Origin: Archilochus colubris
Taxonomy: Eukaryota; Chordata; Aves; Apodiformes; Trochilidae
DNA length: 64,000 bases
Assembly (NCBI GenBank): GCA_023079485.1
Contig: CM041085.1
Coordinates: 92,453,115-92,517,114, forward strand
Reading direction: 5' to 3'
Below, in pieces: positions 40,498 through 51,086 of this stretch (positions within the stretch are counted from its first letter, which is position 1; every line of letters starts with the position of its first letter). The notes beneath the pieces are model-generated. The model made no database searches. It was given only the letters and a program-made list of their open reading frames with translations, and had not been told where the DNA came from. Position numbers and translations under genes: made by a program.

Positions 40498-40965
40498 AAG
40501 AAGTAAGCACTGAATATCCAAAATAGCAGTACCATGTAAATAAACCACTTAAGCAGATGTATTTTCTGTGCTCACTTGATCTCCTGTTCCTGGAAAAGGA
40601 AGCAAGCAACTATCCTAAAATTTGTGTGGTGTCTCAGCTGTGTTTTCACTCATGTGGCCACTGCATTTCTTTGCAAATTTTCATTTTCAGCCTGGCAAGG
40701 CAGTAGCCCGGGGCTGCCAGTCACTGGCTGTATGACACACAATAGATCTGTACCACTTCTTTCTTAAGCCAGTGGCTTTTATTTGCTCAGCATCAAACAC
40801 CATAAATGTTCAACAGTCAGAAGGATAAATTCAGACCCTGATGTGCTCTGTCATACTATACACAGCTGAAAACCACCTCATATACCAGTTAAGAAAACTC
40901 AGGCTAATACAAAAATCACATTTGCAATGATTTTGAGAGGTTTGATTTGGAGATGATTCCATAAC

Positions 40966-41124
40966 ACACAGAATCATTGGATTTGAAAGGGACCACTAGA
41001 GTTCATCTAGTCCAACCCCCCTGCTAGAGTAGGATTGCCTAGAGAACATTACACGTGGCATCCAGGTGGGTTTTGAATGTCTCCAGAGAAGGAGACTCCA
41101 CAATGTCTCTGGGGAACCTGTTCC
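40966..41124 (-). mobile_element. CR1 LINE 3' fragment
   Basis: Read on the plus strand: CACAGAATCATTGGATTTGAAAGGGACCACTAGAGTTCATCTAGTCCAACCCCCCTGC, then GTTTTGAATGTCTCCAGAGAAGGAGACTCCACAATGTCTCTGGGGAACCTGTTCC. This is the reverse complement of the CR1 3' end. The match stops at about 41124, where a palindromic stretch begins. Confidence 0.93.
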
Positions 41125-41177
41125 TATACTATAGGAACTACAGCATGTTCCTATAAAGACTCATAGTCTGTATAGGA
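41120..41177. repeat. two adjacent inverted repeats at a CR1 edge
   Basis: GTTCCTATA-C-TATAGGAAC is a perfect 19-bp odd palindrome at 41120-41138. Eleven bases on, TCCTATA-a-AGACT-CAT-AGTCT-g-TATAGGA (41149-41177) pairs at 12 of 13 arm positions with a 3-base loop. GTTCCTATA occurs twice in direct orientation (41120, 41147). Confidence 0.92.
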
Positions 41178-41479
41178 CTGTAAGTAAGAAGTCAAAAAGT
41201 TAAAAGGGAAAAAAAAGCAAACACAAAACTCAATAGGTTCCCTCACTGCTTGTAGCCACAAGTTAAGCTTTCCAGGTTATTTCTGGTGCCCATCCTTCCC
41301 TCAGCCCCACCATGCCAACCCAGCCCTACGTTACTCCAGCATGCCCACCCGAGGTCACATGCACATGCCTGGAAACGTCAGGACCTCGGCAGAGTTTCTG
41401 GCTGGTATTTCATGGCATGTTCCTTGCAGAAACAAAAAGCACCCCAGATCCACGAGGGCTGTGTAGGGAGCAGGCTTAC

Positions 41480-41594
41480 CTTCCAAGCTGAGGGAGCCGA
41501 GGGTGGGAAGCTGATCCTTAGGAGAGGTGGGACCACATTCCTGCCGTGGCGCCCGGCAGCTGCTGCTGTCGCTCCCTGATCCACCCCGCTGGCT
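41480..41594 (-). CDS. candidate exon (115 nt) in a GC-rich island, alternative 3' part or separate transcript
   Basis: On the minus strand a strong pyrimidine tract (TGCTCCCTTCTGCTCCCTTCGTGTTTGCAG) leads into the exon, which ends TTGGAAG followed by GTAAGC, a good donor. Entered in phase 0, 38 codons are open (SQRGGSGSDSSSCRAPRQE.., ending LGSLSLE) with exit phase 1. A second frame is also open, so the high GC content alone could explain openness. It lies 3 kb beyond the terminal exon at 44.8 kb. A transcript skipping that exon could join the 54.5 kb exon to this one in frame. Equally it could be an untranslated exon or part of another gene. No domain is recognised and no following exon was identified. 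Confidence 0.36.
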
Positions 41595-44500
41595 CTGCAA
41601 ACACGAAGGGAGCAGAAGGGAGCAGGCGTGGAAAAAGGGAAACACCAGAGGCACGGCAGCTCTCTGCTTTGCTTGTGAGGAAGCAGAGCCCTACATGTCA
41701 AGTATGGGGAGCAGGAGACTCCTTAACAAATTTCCTTGGGAAGGGTAAGTTTGAATATGTTTGAGGATAAAACCAAGGAAGGCTGTTTTAACATTAAAGT
41801 GAATTGATTCTGAGCCTCCTCTGACAGGGCAGTCCCTGGAGGCTGTAAGTGCTTTCTTCTCTTCATAGCTCTCTTAAATCAGCTGTGTTGAAGTGGACCA
41901 TCCTTGTGTTGGCAAGGTCCTGCAGCTGTTGTCCTCCACAGGTACAGACAGCAGTAGAACAACTGAGCTCTTTTTTGTTGGATATCCATTGTTTCAGCTA
42001 TACGTATATGACATCCTTGAATGTTACTGCTATATCACAGCAAATCAAATTATTCCAGGCATTAAAATATACAAAAAAAATTACAAAAAACCCCCACTAA
42101 AATGCATCACCAAAAAAATTAAATCTTTCTTCCCATATTCTGTGGTGCTGTTTGCCTTGCCTTCTTCCTTCACAATGGTAGACGTAGCAATGATGAGACA
42201 TGGCTAATAAAAAACATTAGGAAGGCATTAAATAGTTTCTTAGGTATCTTTCAACTGTTTTGACAGCTGAGAACAAGAAGATAGTGCCCCACAGAAAACA
42301 AACAACTGGGTCCCCAGGCAGGCACCCATTTTTCTGGGCACCTCCCAGGTGAGCAGGAAGCAAGAGTGCAGGATATGAACACTCACTAACAGACCAACTC
42401 CCATCACACTTCTTCCACATTCTGTCTCTGCCCCCTCTTATCAAACACCGAACCTCAAAAAAAGACATTACTCAGTGCTGATAAAGACACCAGCAACTGA
42501 CCTCCAGCTCTACCCCTTTTTTGCAGAACAAAAGCAAAACCTAAGTCACTTGCCCTGGCATTTATTTCCTTAAGCATAGCCTAAATAAATGTGTAGCAGA
42601 GGCTTTGACTGATGTATTTTGGTTGCATATCCCTTTACAAAATTATTTGGGTTCGTTTGTCAACCTTTGTTCAGTTTTTCTCCCCAGAGAAAAATCTCTA
42701 CCCTGCAATATAAAATTTACCTTTGAAGGTAAACTGGAAAGTCAAAAAGGACAGATAAAGATCCAAGTGTCTAAAAGTTATCTGACTGCTGACAGCATTT
42801 GGTTAAGAGCATATAATTTTGATAGCAAACCTTTTGACTTCCAAGACCTTAATGAAGAATCTGAACCACACCTGTTCATGAGGAGGAAAAAGAATGGAAA
42901 CAGAGCATTCTCAACACAACTACTTTATTCACTAACCCTCAACTACAATTTATTCTGCAGCCCAGGGCTGGTTTATAGGAGCAGAATGAGTTTGCTTTTT
43001 CTGCAGTCTATTAAGACATGATAAAGCAATAATAAACCATGTTTCCAGCTGGATTGCCAAAGTGTTTATGGATTCTAAGCTTGATTATACTTTTGCAATA
43101 TACATTGATCAAACATTAATTTGTGGTGGAGGAACCTTGTTTATTCTGAGGCAAGAAGAGGGATGGGAAGCTAATATTTTAAAATATAATTTCATTTATC
43201 AACATCAATTCAGCTAATCTGAATTGGAATGCTTATGTACACAATATGGTCTTTACTACTAAAACCATAACAGATTCTAAAGTAGTATTCATTTTGCAAA
43301 TGCATGAAAATTAGTTTTATATTCCTATGGCTGATAAATTATCTTCAATTAAAATGTTGATGTACAAGATAATGAAAAAGCCACAGTGGATGCATTTGAG
43401 AGCCAAGAGAAATCTTGATATCCTAGTGTTACTGCAAATCTATTTTTCCAAAATAAAATACCCCTTTCATTGGTAGAAGATATTGTTCTAGCTCTGTGAC
43501 AACCACACTCCCCTGGGAGCTTCTTAATTCCTGAAAAGCTCGCTCGCTACCAGCATTCATTCAAGCCTGATGCTCATATGAGAAATCTTTCAGAATGTGA
43601 ATAAAACATGAGAATTTACCACCTCACTGAGTTACATTATATTGTATTTACAGAAAAATTAACTGTATACACTTCATAAAACCCACCAAGGCACACTTTA
43701 TGCACATGAAAAAGAAGTCCTCACATCCCAGTCTAGCAGGGCTAAAACCCCACCTCTGAGTTAAGGCAGCATTGTTGGAACCTCAAATAAAGCCTAAGCA
43801 CAGGAGGTGGTTCTCACGCACTTCAAAATGCATTAGAAACCTGAATAGCAGTGAGGAGAATTGAAGGAGTGAACACTGTTGTACAGGAACATTTACTCTT
43901 AAGTACCTCATACACATGAAATACTAGCATAGAGCTGTAAGAAAAAATTAAGGTTTTCTGCTCAGGATAAGAAATAAAAAAGCCGTAGGCAGTTCCTCGA
44001 GAGTCAAAAATAGCTTTCCATTTCACTTGCTGGTGCACAGTTGCATATGAGACTTCCTGCACTTTGATCTAATAAAATGTAACTTATAGGTCCCATTCAA
44101 CCTTGATACACATTTGTATTCCCAATCTACCTGAGGAAATTATTCTTTATTATGCTAGAATGAGATACATAATTCCGAAGGAAATAATATTGATCTGCAG
44201 GGGAAAAAATCAGCACTATTTAAAAGACAAAACAGGTTTTTTTATTCTCATAGAAAAGGACATTAAGGGACAATTCGAAGGAACCTGGGTGTAGACAAAA
44301 GGATGAGCTATATGGAGAAAACATAGACACAAGATTCTAAAAACAAAACTAGCAATTTTTCCAGTGTGTTTCAAAATGGATAAAGTACCTTTTGAATAAA
44401 ACTCACCCACTCTTTTCACCACTGCATTTTAGTGCTGTTGGACACCCTTACAAGTGCCTATTAAACATGTGCTGACATTCCCATAACCTCACCCAGCACA

Positions 44501-44701
44501 TTTTCTTTCAAGTGCTCAAGTTCTGGCTGAAGGAAAGTTCAAGGCAAAGAAATAATAACACGGCTTCTGCTCCCTCAGCTCAAATCCATCCTCCCTGTAA
44601 TGCTCTTCCATACAAATAAGGCACAGCGGTTCAAGTACTGCATTAAACTTCATTGAGCAAGGGGAAAGAAAACCACCAGTGAACTCTTTCCAGAAAAGTA
44701 C
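41595..44701. other. no supported exon; region between the two candidate 3' ends
   Basis: A 138-codon plus-strand frame (42605-43021) includes an acceptor-like TTTTTCTCCCCAG and a donor-like GAAGGTAAAC, but its length is within chance expectation for this composition and it shows no domain. A-rich tracts occur at 42070-42120. Confidence 0.5.
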
Positions 44702-44707
44702 TTTATT
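44702..44707 (-). promoter_or_regulatory. poly(A) signal AATAAA overlapping the stop codon
   Basis: On the minus strand the coding region ends CCC-TAA-TAAAG, so AATAAA starts at the second base of the stop codon. A GTTCACTGGTGG then T-rich stretch follows at about 44660-44685 and would serve as the downstream GU/U-rich element. Other cleavage sites further downstream cannot be excluded. Confidence 0.5.
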
Positions 44708-44858
44708 AGGGAGGATAAAAAGCACTGTTCAGACAGTCCGAATAGGCATGGCCTTCTGCACTGTCAGGCTCCTCGGGCTCAAAGTCATCGGGGTCTGGGG
44801 GCAACTGGTCGGTATCTTCATCAGAAGTGGAAGGGCGCGTGAGGATGATCCTGGGGAT
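44706..44858 (-). CDS. terminal coding exon with acidic C-terminal tail
   Basis: A pyrimidine-rich stretch (CTCTTCTCTGCAATCTTTTGCATCTTG, then CTGAAG) precedes the exon. It encodes 50 residues and a TAA stop, entering in phase 0. The peptide starts IPRIILTRPS, then has an acidic, proline-rich stretch (TSDEDTDQLPPDPDDFEPEE) and ends CLNSAFYPP. Its GC-rich third positions contrast with the AT-rich flanks, which supports coding use. Another acceptor 8 bases further in (CCCCAG) is possible but shifts the entry phase. The tail does not look like a classical PDZ ligand. An AATAAA overlaps the stop codon, and a G/T-rich stretch follows 15-35 bases later, so the 3' UTR could be about 20 nt. The antisense open frame at 44679-45038 is a shadow. 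I do not recognise the protein. Confidence 0.58.
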   Translation of the reverse strand: MPRIILTRPSTSDEDTDQLPPDPDDFEPEEPDSAEGHAYSDCLNSAFYPP

Positions 44859-45623
44859 CTTCAGCAAGATGCAAAAGATTGCAGAGAAGAGTGTCAGGTC
44901 AAAAGAAGAGAAGCATTTAAAGGGGGTATTGTAAAGGTACAGGGGAGGCAAGTGATCAGAGAAACAAGTGAGAGATGTCACACTGCAGAGCTCCTGGAAG
45001 GTGAACTGTTCTATACCAAAATTTGCATTGGTCATTAAAGCAAAATTGAGCGAAACTGCCTGTACCTTTCGTTAGCAAATTAAAAAAAAAAATTCTAGGA
45101 AAGGAGAAAAAATATTACAAGATCTTTAAAGAATAAAGACAAGTATGAAAAATGTACATTCACTTTTAACTTAATTATTCACTAAACTCATGCACCTGAA
45201 AGAAATAAAGGATTAATTAGAGACCATAATGCATATAAATTCTTGATCCGTGAAAAATTACACATTTTGGCTTTTTAACTGACAAAATCTATTTAAGTGA
45301 AACATTAAGACAAAATATCAATGTGGAAATTCATTAGTTAAGAAATATGCATACATGGATTAGATTCATATAAATTTTTGGCCAAGACCTTTGTGTTTTT
45401 TGAGAACTATATTGCAATGCTTATTAATTTTGAATGCTGTATCTGAGAAAAGAGAATAATGTCAGGTTTCTGATTTATAGGCAAAAAATGGATCAGTTAT
45501 GGCTTCTATCAATGAATATTACTACAAATTTAAATCTGATGCACAAAGTCATTCTAATTTTCACTAATTAAAAATATGTATATTACACCATGTAATGAAA
45601 ACAGATACTACTTGAGCAGGTAA

Positions 45624-45701
<78 letters not shown>
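45624..45701. repeat. (AAT)26 microsatellite
   Basis: The array is 78 bp of uninterrupted AAT, 26 perfect units, in an AT-rich stretch of unique sequence. It lies about 0.8 kb upstream (on the minus strand) of the terminal exon of the PDZ gene, so it would be intronic. Confidence 0.98.
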
Positions 45702-45702
<1 letters not shown>

Positions 45703-46493
45703 TGTAATAAATAAAATGTCCATCTTAACGTGATCTTGAAAATTTTTAGGAAAGGTAGTATTTCTTACTTACCAGCTACTTGGTTGCATTTTTTCATGCT
45801 TTATAAGAATGTTTAACATTGACAGCACACAATTCAACCATTTATATATTACTTCCTTGTTCTACATTATTTGATTTAGGAAATGACATGAGCACATACA
45901 TGCTTAGTGGCTGCATTGAATTATATTATTCCCCAAACAATCTCCATTTTGGTTTCGTTTTTGTTTTGTTTCTGTTTCTTTCCCTTTTCCTTAAACTAAG
46001 GATACATTTCTGGAAGCTTTCAATAACATATATAGAGCCTAAGTACTTGTCAAGCTAATAACTCCTGGGAAGATTCGCTTCTGTCATGCCCATCTGACAG
46101 CATTTATAAGCTTTACACACAATGGATGTTTCTCTTGGCTCTGTTCATTGTTAAAAGATGTTTTTTTCTTCATGACAGGCAGCAGCCATCTGCTTTGTGC
46201 CACAGCAAATGCACATACTATATGTACAGGCAGTATACTGGATCATATATTGAAATTTTGCCACCTCAGAAACTAGTGCAGAAATATGCAGGTAACTTTG
46301 CATTTCATCGAGCTTTCTGTTCAAAGCTCATGGAAGACTTTTGCTTGCAATGCTGTGCCACCTACAAGAGATGTGCACATATCCCCAGGACCAGGCATGC
46401 ATTGCATTAGTAAGTATGAAAGAAGAGTTGCCAGTACTTTTTTCCTTTGGAAGGAAAGCCTTGTTGAGTGTCAGTTATTGAACTCTATCGTAA

Positions 46494-46790
46494 AATCACA
46501 TAATCATTTGGGTTGGAAAAGACCTTTAAGATCATCAAGTCCAACCCTTAACCTTAACTCCATCACTAAACCATGTCCCTAAGCAGCACATCTACACAGC
46601 TTTTAAATACTCCCAGGGATGGTGACTCAACCACCTGTCAACCTGTTCCAGTGCTTGACAAAACTCTTGGTGAAGAAATTATTCACAATATCCAATCTAA
46701 ACACCCCTTAGCAAAACTTGAGGTAATTCCCTCTTGTTCTATTACTTGTAACTGGGGAGAAGAGACACCCACATCACTGTATTTCTACTC
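46494..46790 (-). mobile_element. CR1 LINE 3' fragment
   Basis: Plus-strand reading shows AATCATTTGGGTTGGAAAAGACCTTTAAGATCATCAAGTCCAACCC and then CTCAACCACCTGTCAACCTGTTCCAGTGC and AACTGGGGAGAAGAGACACCCACATCAC, all reversed CR1 3' segments. The overlapping plus-strand frame at 46573-46929 is an antisense CR1 artefact. Confidence 0.93.
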
Positions 46791-47655
46791 CCCAGTGATC
46801 CCACTTCCAAGGAATCTAAACCAGTTCTCTGAAAAAGTTTTTCTTAGAGCATTTCATGACTTCTGGAGCCTGATTCTTCTATCTTTCAAATATGATGGGA
46901 CTAGGCCTGACAATCACAAAAGAATTTAATTGATGAAATGAAAAAAAGAAAAAAATACATCTAGCTGTTGGTGAGGCATAAGCTTAGCAATTTAAACTAA
47001 CAACATGAAGTTCCTGTGGATTATTCCACTCCACACCACCTTCAAACATGCACACTCAGAGTTTTGATTTGGCACAAAGGTCCTTTGGAGATTCTTTTGT
47101 TTTAGACCTTATGAAATACTCATTATTTTAAGAGACCATTAGTCAACTTAATTATCACAAGCAAATTAGTCCTCTTTTTAAAATTTATTTTATATTAATA
47201 AATCTGAGATTGTGACAATACTGCTAAAGGAATGAATCCCATAGAGTACTCAGTTCTGACACAATACTCTTTCACATTTCTCCCTGTGTTCAATACACTG
47301 CAAGCTGTAATTAGGCTTTCACAACTTTCCCGAAAACTCATTTCGCTTCCTTGATGACACACTCTCTCCTCTGCCCAGGCCTGCATACCTGTAGCACCTG
47401 GGCTGTGGTGGAGCCTTGGGAGGACAGAGGACATACCCTCCCTGCTGGTAGCACAACTCTCCTGCTGACGCCACCGGAGAGACTCCCTGCTAGACAACCA
47501 TCTGCACACCAGTTCATGCTTGTACACCGTCTACAGTGGTTTCATCAACTACTTCCATGAAATAAGTGGTGTTGGGAGAAGTCTTTCATCCGATCTTTCT
47601 GGTGCCACAGAATCAGCACCAAATGACTGACCAGCTTTCCACAGCAGAGGATGAA

Positions 47656-47825
47656 TCACAGAATCATCCGGATTGGAAAGGGCCTCTGAGACCATCAAGT
47701 CTTGATCCACTACACTGTGATTACCAGACCATGGCACTGAGTACCACATCAGTCTCTTCTTAAAAAACTCCAGGGTCAGAGAATCCACCACCTCCCTGGG
47801 CAGCCCATTCCAATGTGCAACATCT
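47656..47825 (-). mobile_element. CR1 LINE 3' fragment
   Basis: Plus-strand reading shows TCACAGAATCATCCGGATTGGAAAGGGCCTCTGAGACCATCAAGTC through to ATCCACCACCTCCCTGGGCAGCCCATTCCAATGTG, the reversed CR1 3' end and final codons of its ORF2. Confidence 0.92.
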
Positions 47826-50800
47826 CAGCCCAGAAGTGCTGCAGAGGCTGCAAACCTGCCTGCCCGAGAGTAAAGAGGGCTCAGCTCCCATCCACAGCAG
47901 TCCCTCTGCAACCCCTTCAGGCAGATACATACATCCACCCACTCCATTTGGAGAGTTTCTCTAACAAATCAAACACTCTGGTCCAAGTTCAACCATAACC
48001 TCTGTCTCTCTGCTTTCTGCATCTCTCCCTTCCCACTCTCCCTCTGAAGCCCCATGCAAACCCATACTGCTGCTGTCCTCAAACTCACCCCTGGTACTTT
48101 CTCTGTGGGCAGTTTTCCTGCTCCCTTCCTGTCTCCCTGACAGGATGTGGAGGAGACCTGGTTTCCTCATAGCTGAATCATAGGTACCAATGACAAAACA
48201 GCTCTTGGTTGAAGATTGTGCCACCTACACATTTGCAAATTGAGAGCAAACCCAATTAAGCAGCGGAGTGCATTTGTACAAGGTCCCATTCAGTGTGGAG
48301 AGGTTCAGGCTTCTACTTTCTCTTGCATCAAAAGGTAAAAAACCAAAACCAACCAACCCAAAAAATCCAGAACAAAAAAAAGCAAACACAAAATAGATGT
48401 AAGAAACACTGATCACGATTCTAATCACTGCAACCATGCTACCTTCACCTAACTATCCTCTGTGAATTCAGGACTCTCCATCACTGCTCCAGAAAATCAC
48501 AATATAAGCTTTAACAGCTTCCTTTTCCCTTCTAGTTTTGTCATTTGTTTGTTTTTTTAAAAAAAAACGCAAACAAAAAAAACCCCAAACAAGCCACAAC
48601 AAATCAAACAAGGTAACAAAACAACTCTAAACTTGCATTATCTTTTGTTCCATCTTTTTCTGAACCCATGGCTTCTCTTCCTAGAATGCCCAAGGGATTT
48701 CAACCTTGTTTGGGAAACTGAGCTTGAATTGCTTGCATAAGGCATGTGAAACTGTGTGGAATTTCCATCTTCTATCAGTTATTCTTCAGAAGAAGTTGAT
48801 CCTGGTACAGGAAGACAGATTATCCAGGATCCTGTGTTGTTCCAGTGTTTTACTCTCTTAGTTTTTACTGCTGTCTGAACTTGTTTAAAATATTTCTGTT
48901 GATATCACAAAGTCCTCCTACTCACTTTCCATCATCATGCATTCATTATTAAAATAAGTACCAGTCAATTCCAAGTCATCAAAATATGTAGAATGCTGCT
49001 TTTTTTTTCAGAAAAAAAGCATGATTAATCATTTGAAACATGTTATTATTTTCCTTCCTCCCTGAAATTATATTTTCACTGCCTAAAAAGTAAATTTCAC
49101 AAATGACATGCCCTGTATCAAACCCATGCAAATTCCTTTCATTACCTTGTTTACGTCTTTCTCACACTTTTTCAACATAAACACTAAGACTTCGGACAAC
49201 AAAAAGATCCAGTAAAAACTTTTGTTTAATCAGGCATAGCTAAATATCAGTTTATTGCAGACACTCTCATTTAATGGAATTACCATGCTCCACTGACAGT
49301 TGGAGTCCTTGAACTGAAGCAGAGGCAGGGGCTGTCTCTGCACTCCTAGTCCACTGCAAGACATGGTAAAACTGACCCAGCTAAATAACCTAGGGCAATT
49401 TTGCTATGGTGTCTGCTGCCAGAATTCTTTCATATTGAAACAGGATAGGAACAAACCCAGAACTAGCTACGATGCTTCAGTTGAAATTACCTTCTTAAAG
49501 TATTTTCAATCAGATGACCAGGTTAACCATCAATGATTTTTACCTTCCAGTTAACTCTTATCCATAAAGAACAGATAATTATGTCTTTTTATAACCATTT
49601 CAAAACCAAAACTAAACAGAACAATCCCCATCATCTTTTTTTTTCTCCTTTACTAGCCTTCCCCTTCCCCTTGAGCTCACAGGTCATGGACTCACAGTAT
49701 GAGTATGGACTCACAGGTCCATACTCTAATCTTAGCGGAAGAAGAAAGCTCTCAAGGCAAGAGTCACAGCTAAAGGCCAAGCGTCACATGAAAGGTGTAA
49801 CCAGCAGTGACACGTTCCATGGCTGGGAACAAGGCCAGTGGCCAAAGAGAAAGGCTGTTAATCAGGTGATACAAAACATGAAAAGCCAAATTTTGAAAGA
49901 ATAAGGGCAGGGGTAAAGGATTTGGATTGGCCTTATGGAATAAAACCAGACATACTTTTAACCCTCGTTCAGAGAGACCAATTTCTAAAGAAAATATTTC
50001 CCGGATAAAAAAAACCTCTCACAGGGAAGCCTGCCTAGTTTAACTCCATACAGCTACATGGTACATATTTCTGAAATACCAGACATAACAGGTATGTTAT
50101 GTCAGTGCTGGCACCAGTGCTAAGGCTGATACCCTTCAGCTAGTAGAAATTCAGGGCAGGGAGAAATCTACCCAGCTGAGAGCATTTCCAGGGGTTTGCA
50201 TAAACCTCATTAATAATGTTACAGTTTCATATTTAACTTTACTTTTTTATCATAATGGATAATGTCAATATCTGTTATAGACCTGCACAATAGAAAATTG
50301 AGACTTCTCACTAAACAATGAAAACATGCATTTGCCAGGTGAAGAAGGTCCAATTCTATAATGATTGTATTTGCCTAAATCAAATTTTCTTCCTTAGTCA
50401 TGCCTAAAAAAAAATTATACAGCTGGATTTTGAAATAACAGCTTTAAAGAGAAGATGGTAAAATGTATCCAGCAAGAACAGCAGAGAAGGAGCTGATGAA
50501 CTGCTGCATGGGTCAGACCAAACTGGCATCTGGCTTTTTCTAATGAAAGCAATGTGATGCTTCACTCCTGAAGACAGAAACAACAGATAAAAGCAACCTT
50601 CTCCCCAGAAGGATGTGTGGGGGAAATACAAATTAAAGAGAGAGAATTACACTAATTAACACTTCATTAATTCCTTACCCACAGTAAATCACCCAAGGTA
50701 GAGGTGGGCAAGGCAACCAGGGTGAGGTGAGGAAGGTGTCTGGGGCGGGGGATGAGGAGAGCATGACAAAAATCACCTAATGCACAGCAACATGTACAAA

Positions 50801-51059
50801 CCAATAGGAATTTGCAAACTATGTCTGTACATTGAACACAGCTTCCCTTTAAAGCACCTTATCAAAAAGATTTTAACTAGCAAGTGCTTTATGGTGCACC
50901 CTCAATGCTCCTGGTCTCAGAAATCCCTGGCTGCATCCATTTTCCCGCTTCCCTACCAGCTCAACCCTCTTTCCCAGGTTCGTTGCTCTTCCCACACTGC
51001 CTGGTGACTTGCTCCAAAACTGAATTCAGATCAATATGATTTCCTGGAGGTTCAATGCA

Positions 51060-51086
51060 CTGGATTGAACTGGAGGTTCAATCCAG
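51060..51086. repeat. 11-bp perfect inverted repeat with 5-nt loop
   Basis: CTGGATTGAAC (51060-51070) and GTTCAATCCAG (51076-51086) are exact reverse complements. The motif TGGAGGTTCAAT also occurs as a direct repeat at 51045 and 51071. The second arm contains GGTTCAATCC, one base off a tRNA-like B box, but no tRNA fold surrounds it. Confidence 0.9.

Noticed and set aside
42605..43021. 138-codon plus-strand open frame with internal splice-like sites
   Set aside because: A frame of this length is expected a few times by chance in 64 kb of AT-rich DNA; no domain and no neighbouring exon.
44679..45038. 119-codon plus-strand frame over the terminal exon
   Set aside because: Antisense shadow of the better-supported minus-strand coding exon, which has splice site, codon bias and poly(A) signal.
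49684..49865. Plus-strand exon-like piece after a strong pyrimidine tract (CCTTCCCCTTCCCCTTGAGCTCACAG)
   Set aside because: No partner exon on the plus strand, no domain, and it would lie antisense inside an intron; not enough support.
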